Assembly (NCBI GenBank): GCA_011055475.1 | Contig: DSDH01000087.1 | Coordinates: 1 to 6,999 of the forward strand | Direction of reading: 5' to 3' | Source of the DNA: Phycisphaerales bacterium | GTDB taxonomy: Bacteria; Planctomycetota; Phycisphaerae; Sedimentisphaerales; Anaerohalosphaeraceae | Length of the DNA: 6,999 nt | Part shown: in pieces, positions 5,646-6,999 of the stretch | How the letters are laid out: the number at the start of each line of letters is the position of its first letter | Numbering within the stretch: position 1 is the stretch's first letter | The notes under the pieces: model-generated | Databases searched by the model: none | Seen by the model: only the letters and a program-made list of their open reading frames with translations | What the model was told of the DNA's origin: nothing | Translations under genes and position numbers: made by a program

Positions 5646-6044
5646 ATGCCGAAGAGTGCTGATTGTCCATGCACCGGCGCGACGCTGACCAAGCTTGTGC
5701 AGCCGGCGCTCCTGGCGACCCTGGCGCGGGGTCCGATGTACGGCTACCGGATCGCCGAGGAACTGGCCCGGCTGCCGATTGTGAAAGGCGAGCGGCCCGA
5801 CACCACGGGGTTGTACCGGACGCTGAGGTCGATGGAGAAACGCGGCCTGGTCGTGTCGAAGTGGGCGCAGTCCAAGGTCGGGCCGGACCGGCGGCTGTAC
5901 CGGCTGACCCCTGCGGGAGCGGCCTGCCTTGAGCGTTGGGTGCAGACGCTCCTCGACTACCATCGTGGAATTGCGGACCTTCTGGCAAAGACGAAGGCCG
6001 CGTGCGTTCGGCTCAGGCCTTCCCGTCGGAAGGGGGACAAATGA
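5646..6044 (+). CDS. PadR-family winged-helix transcriptional regulator
   Basis: 132 residues. ATG 5646 is chosen because GGAG at 5636-5639 is six bases upstream; the GTG at 5643 would be only three away. PadR proteins are dimeric repressors that release DNA when bound to small ligands. The wHTH core is clear: LVQPALLATLARGPMYGYRIAEEL (residues 17-40), a DTTGLYRTLRSMEKRGLVV segment with the recognition helix (52-70), and the wing GPDRRLYRLTPAG (79-91). A C-terminal helix of about 35 residues (91-120) serves as the dimerization arm, a short form of the family. An N-terminal CPC motif (C7, C9) precedes the domain and could bind metal or sense redox. It overlaps the next gene by four bases (ATGA), so the three genes are probably made from one message that it represses itself. 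Confidence 0.9.
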   Translation: MPKSADCPCTGATLTKLVQPALLATLARGPMYGYRIAEELARLPIVKGERPDTTGLYRTLRSMEKRGLVVSKWAQSKVGPDRRLYRLTPAGAACLERWVQTLLDYHRGIADLLAKTKAACVRLRPSRRKGDK

Positions 6045-6469
6045 CGCTCGCGGGCAAAGTGGCGGTCCTGCCCTGCACCGGAGTCGGTCAGGTGGTGGGG
6101 ACGATAGCGCGTCAGGCGGCCTACCGGGTCTGTGAGGACATGCGGCCCGAGGACACCGTCCTACTGTGCCTGCCCGCGCTTGTTCGGGGAGTGCAGGAGG
6201 ACATCGACATGGTTCGCCAGTGTCCGGTGGTGGTCGTCGAGGGGTGCCAGGAACGCTGTGCGGCACATGCCCTCTCGACACGGGGCGGCAGTCCGTCGGC
6301 AACGGTCTTCGTGCCCGACGTCATGAAGGGCAAGGGCGTGAAGATCAGCCGAGAGGCTCGCAGGCAACTGAGCGCACCGGAACTGGCGGCGGTCGAACTG
6401 GTGGCGAAGGCCGTCGTGACCGAGGTCGACCATCTGTGCACAAGGATGAAGACAGGAGAACACAAGTGA
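6041..6469 (+). CDS. DGC-type putative zinc-binding protein
   Basis: 142 residues, ATG within the ATGA overlap with the PadR gene and AGGGGG (6031-6036) just upstream. The fold looks like the DGC family, small cysteine-rich proteins annotated as putative zinc-binding and of unproven function. Visible marks are the first strand with PCTGVGQVVGTIARQAAYRV (residues 11-30), then C31 and C43, and the signature VVVVEGCQERCAAHAL (63-78), where the usual DGC triplet reads EGC and C69/C73 form a CxxxC pair. C12 and C61 add to the conserved cysteine set. It has no signal peptide, so it should be cytosolic. Cotranscription with a PadR regulator and a radical SAM enzyme suggests a role in handling a metal or thiol-bound cofactor for that enzyme, which is inference. 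Confidence 0.78.
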   Translation: MTLAGKVAVLPCTGVGQVVGTIARQAAYRVCEDMRPEDTVLLCLPALVRGVQEDIDMVRQCPVVVVEGCQERCAAHALSTRGGSPSATVFVPDVMKGKGVKISREARRQLSAPELAAVELVAKAVVTEVDHLCTRMKTGEHK

Positions 6470-6999
6470 GAGTCCCGAGCGAACTTGAGACGATCCTCGA
6501 CAAGGCTCTTGAAGGTCGTGCCCCGAGCAGGGAGGACTGCGTCTTCCTGCTGGACCTTCCCGAAGAGTCCCTTGAGGCGGCTGCGACCAAGGCGGTAGCC
6601 GACATGGTTTCCCGCAGGCGTTTTAGCAACGCGGGCATGCTTCTGGGCCAGATCGGCATCGAGACGGCCCCCTGTCCGGGCAACTGCGGCTTCTGCGTCT
6701 TCGGGAAGGAACACACGTCGATCCCGACCAGCCGCCTGTCGCTGGAGGAGATTCGGCAGCGAGCACATGCCTTCGCGGATGGCGGCGACCTGTACGCCCT
6801 GTTCCTCATGACGATGCACGAGTTCGACTTGGACTGGCTGCTGGAGGTCGTCTCGGTCGTCCGCAATGAGATACCCGCCCACACGCAGATCGTCGTCAAC
6901 ATCGGAGACTTCGACCTGTCGGCGGCCAGGCGACTCAAGGGCGCGGGCGTCAGCGGAGCCTATCACGTGTGCCGCCTGCGCGAAGGCACGGATACGTCA
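6466..6999 (+). CDS. BioB-like radical SAM enzyme, N-terminal part (runs off window)
   Basis: 178 codons without a stop from GTG 6466, which overlaps the previous stop as GTGA; AGGAG at 6454-6458 is well placed. The cluster motif is C70-PGN-C74-GF-C77, the CX3CX2C motif that binds the 4Fe-4S cluster and S-adenosylmethionine in radical SAM enzymes. A helical lead of about 60 residues with ALEGRAPSREDC precedes it, as in the biotin synthase/HydE/HmdB branch. After the motif come the expected barrel strands and helices: LYALFLMTMHEFDLDWLLEV (109-128), TQIVVNIGDFD (140-150) and GVSGAYHVCRLREGTDT (161-177), the last resembling the residues that bind SAM ribose and substrate in BioB-like proteins. 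The reaction cannot be told from this half. It lacks the context of biotin or hydrogenase-maturation genes, so I would not call it BioB or HydE. Confidence 0.85.
   Translation, partial: MRVPSELETILDKALEGRAPSREDCVFLLDLPEESLEAAATKAVADMVSRRRFSNAGMLLGQIGIETAPCPGNCGFCVFGKEHTSIPTSRLSLEEIRQRAHAFADGGDLYALFLMTMHEFDLDWLLEVVSVVRNEIPAHTQIVVNIGDFDLSAARRLKGAGVSGAYHVCRLREGTDTS

Noticed and set aside
1..6999. Genome-wide reading of TAG as glutamine
   Set aside because: The gene at 3232 stops at TAG 4060-4062 exactly where the next ribosome binding site begins, and reading through would enter a shadow frame. A limited or phage-specific effect is kept open.

Overview
The window is GC-rich bacterial DNA with genes packed on the + strand. 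It looks like a planctomycete, probably an anaerobe of the Phycisphaerae type. This is an inference from three things: the tail-region proteins resemble families I associate with prophages of that group, one small protein ends in a degenerate dockerin-like motif of the kind common there, and the last operon carries a radical SAM enzyme and a cysteine-rich DGC-type protein typical of anaerobes. No marker gene settles the taxonomy.

Bases 1-191 are non-coding and hold two REP-like hairpin units in inverted orientation (15-43 and 74-103). Bases 208-5452 are a compact co-directional block that reads as the tail end of a prophage or prophage remnant. It opens with a tail tape-measure gene split by a single in-frame TAG at 679-681 (N part 208-681, C part in the same frame to 2220). 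Two conserved phage-type proteins of unknown function follow (2389-3180 and 3232-4062), then a Cys-motif plus beta-rich protein (4074-4703), a small protein with an N-terminal hydrophobic segment (4723-5076) and a small CxxC protein (5093-5452). No capsid, terminase, portal, integrase or lysis gene is visible, so the block cannot be shown to be a functional phage. Inverted clusters of a heptamer repeat lie between the tape-measure gene and the next one.

After a 190-base gap the content changes to a tightly coupled three-gene operon: a PadR-family repressor (5646-6044), a DGC-type putative zinc-binding protein (6041-6469) and a BioB-like radical SAM enzyme that runs off the window (6466-6999+). 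Each junction is a 4-base stop/start overlap. A sigma70-like promoter is followed by a perfect 8-5-8 palindrome at the predicted transcription start, which suggests that PadR represses its own operon. This operon is the best candidate for a little-described system: a self-regulated cassette that probably combines metal or small-molecule sensing, a cysteine-rich protein and a radical reaction whose product is unknown.
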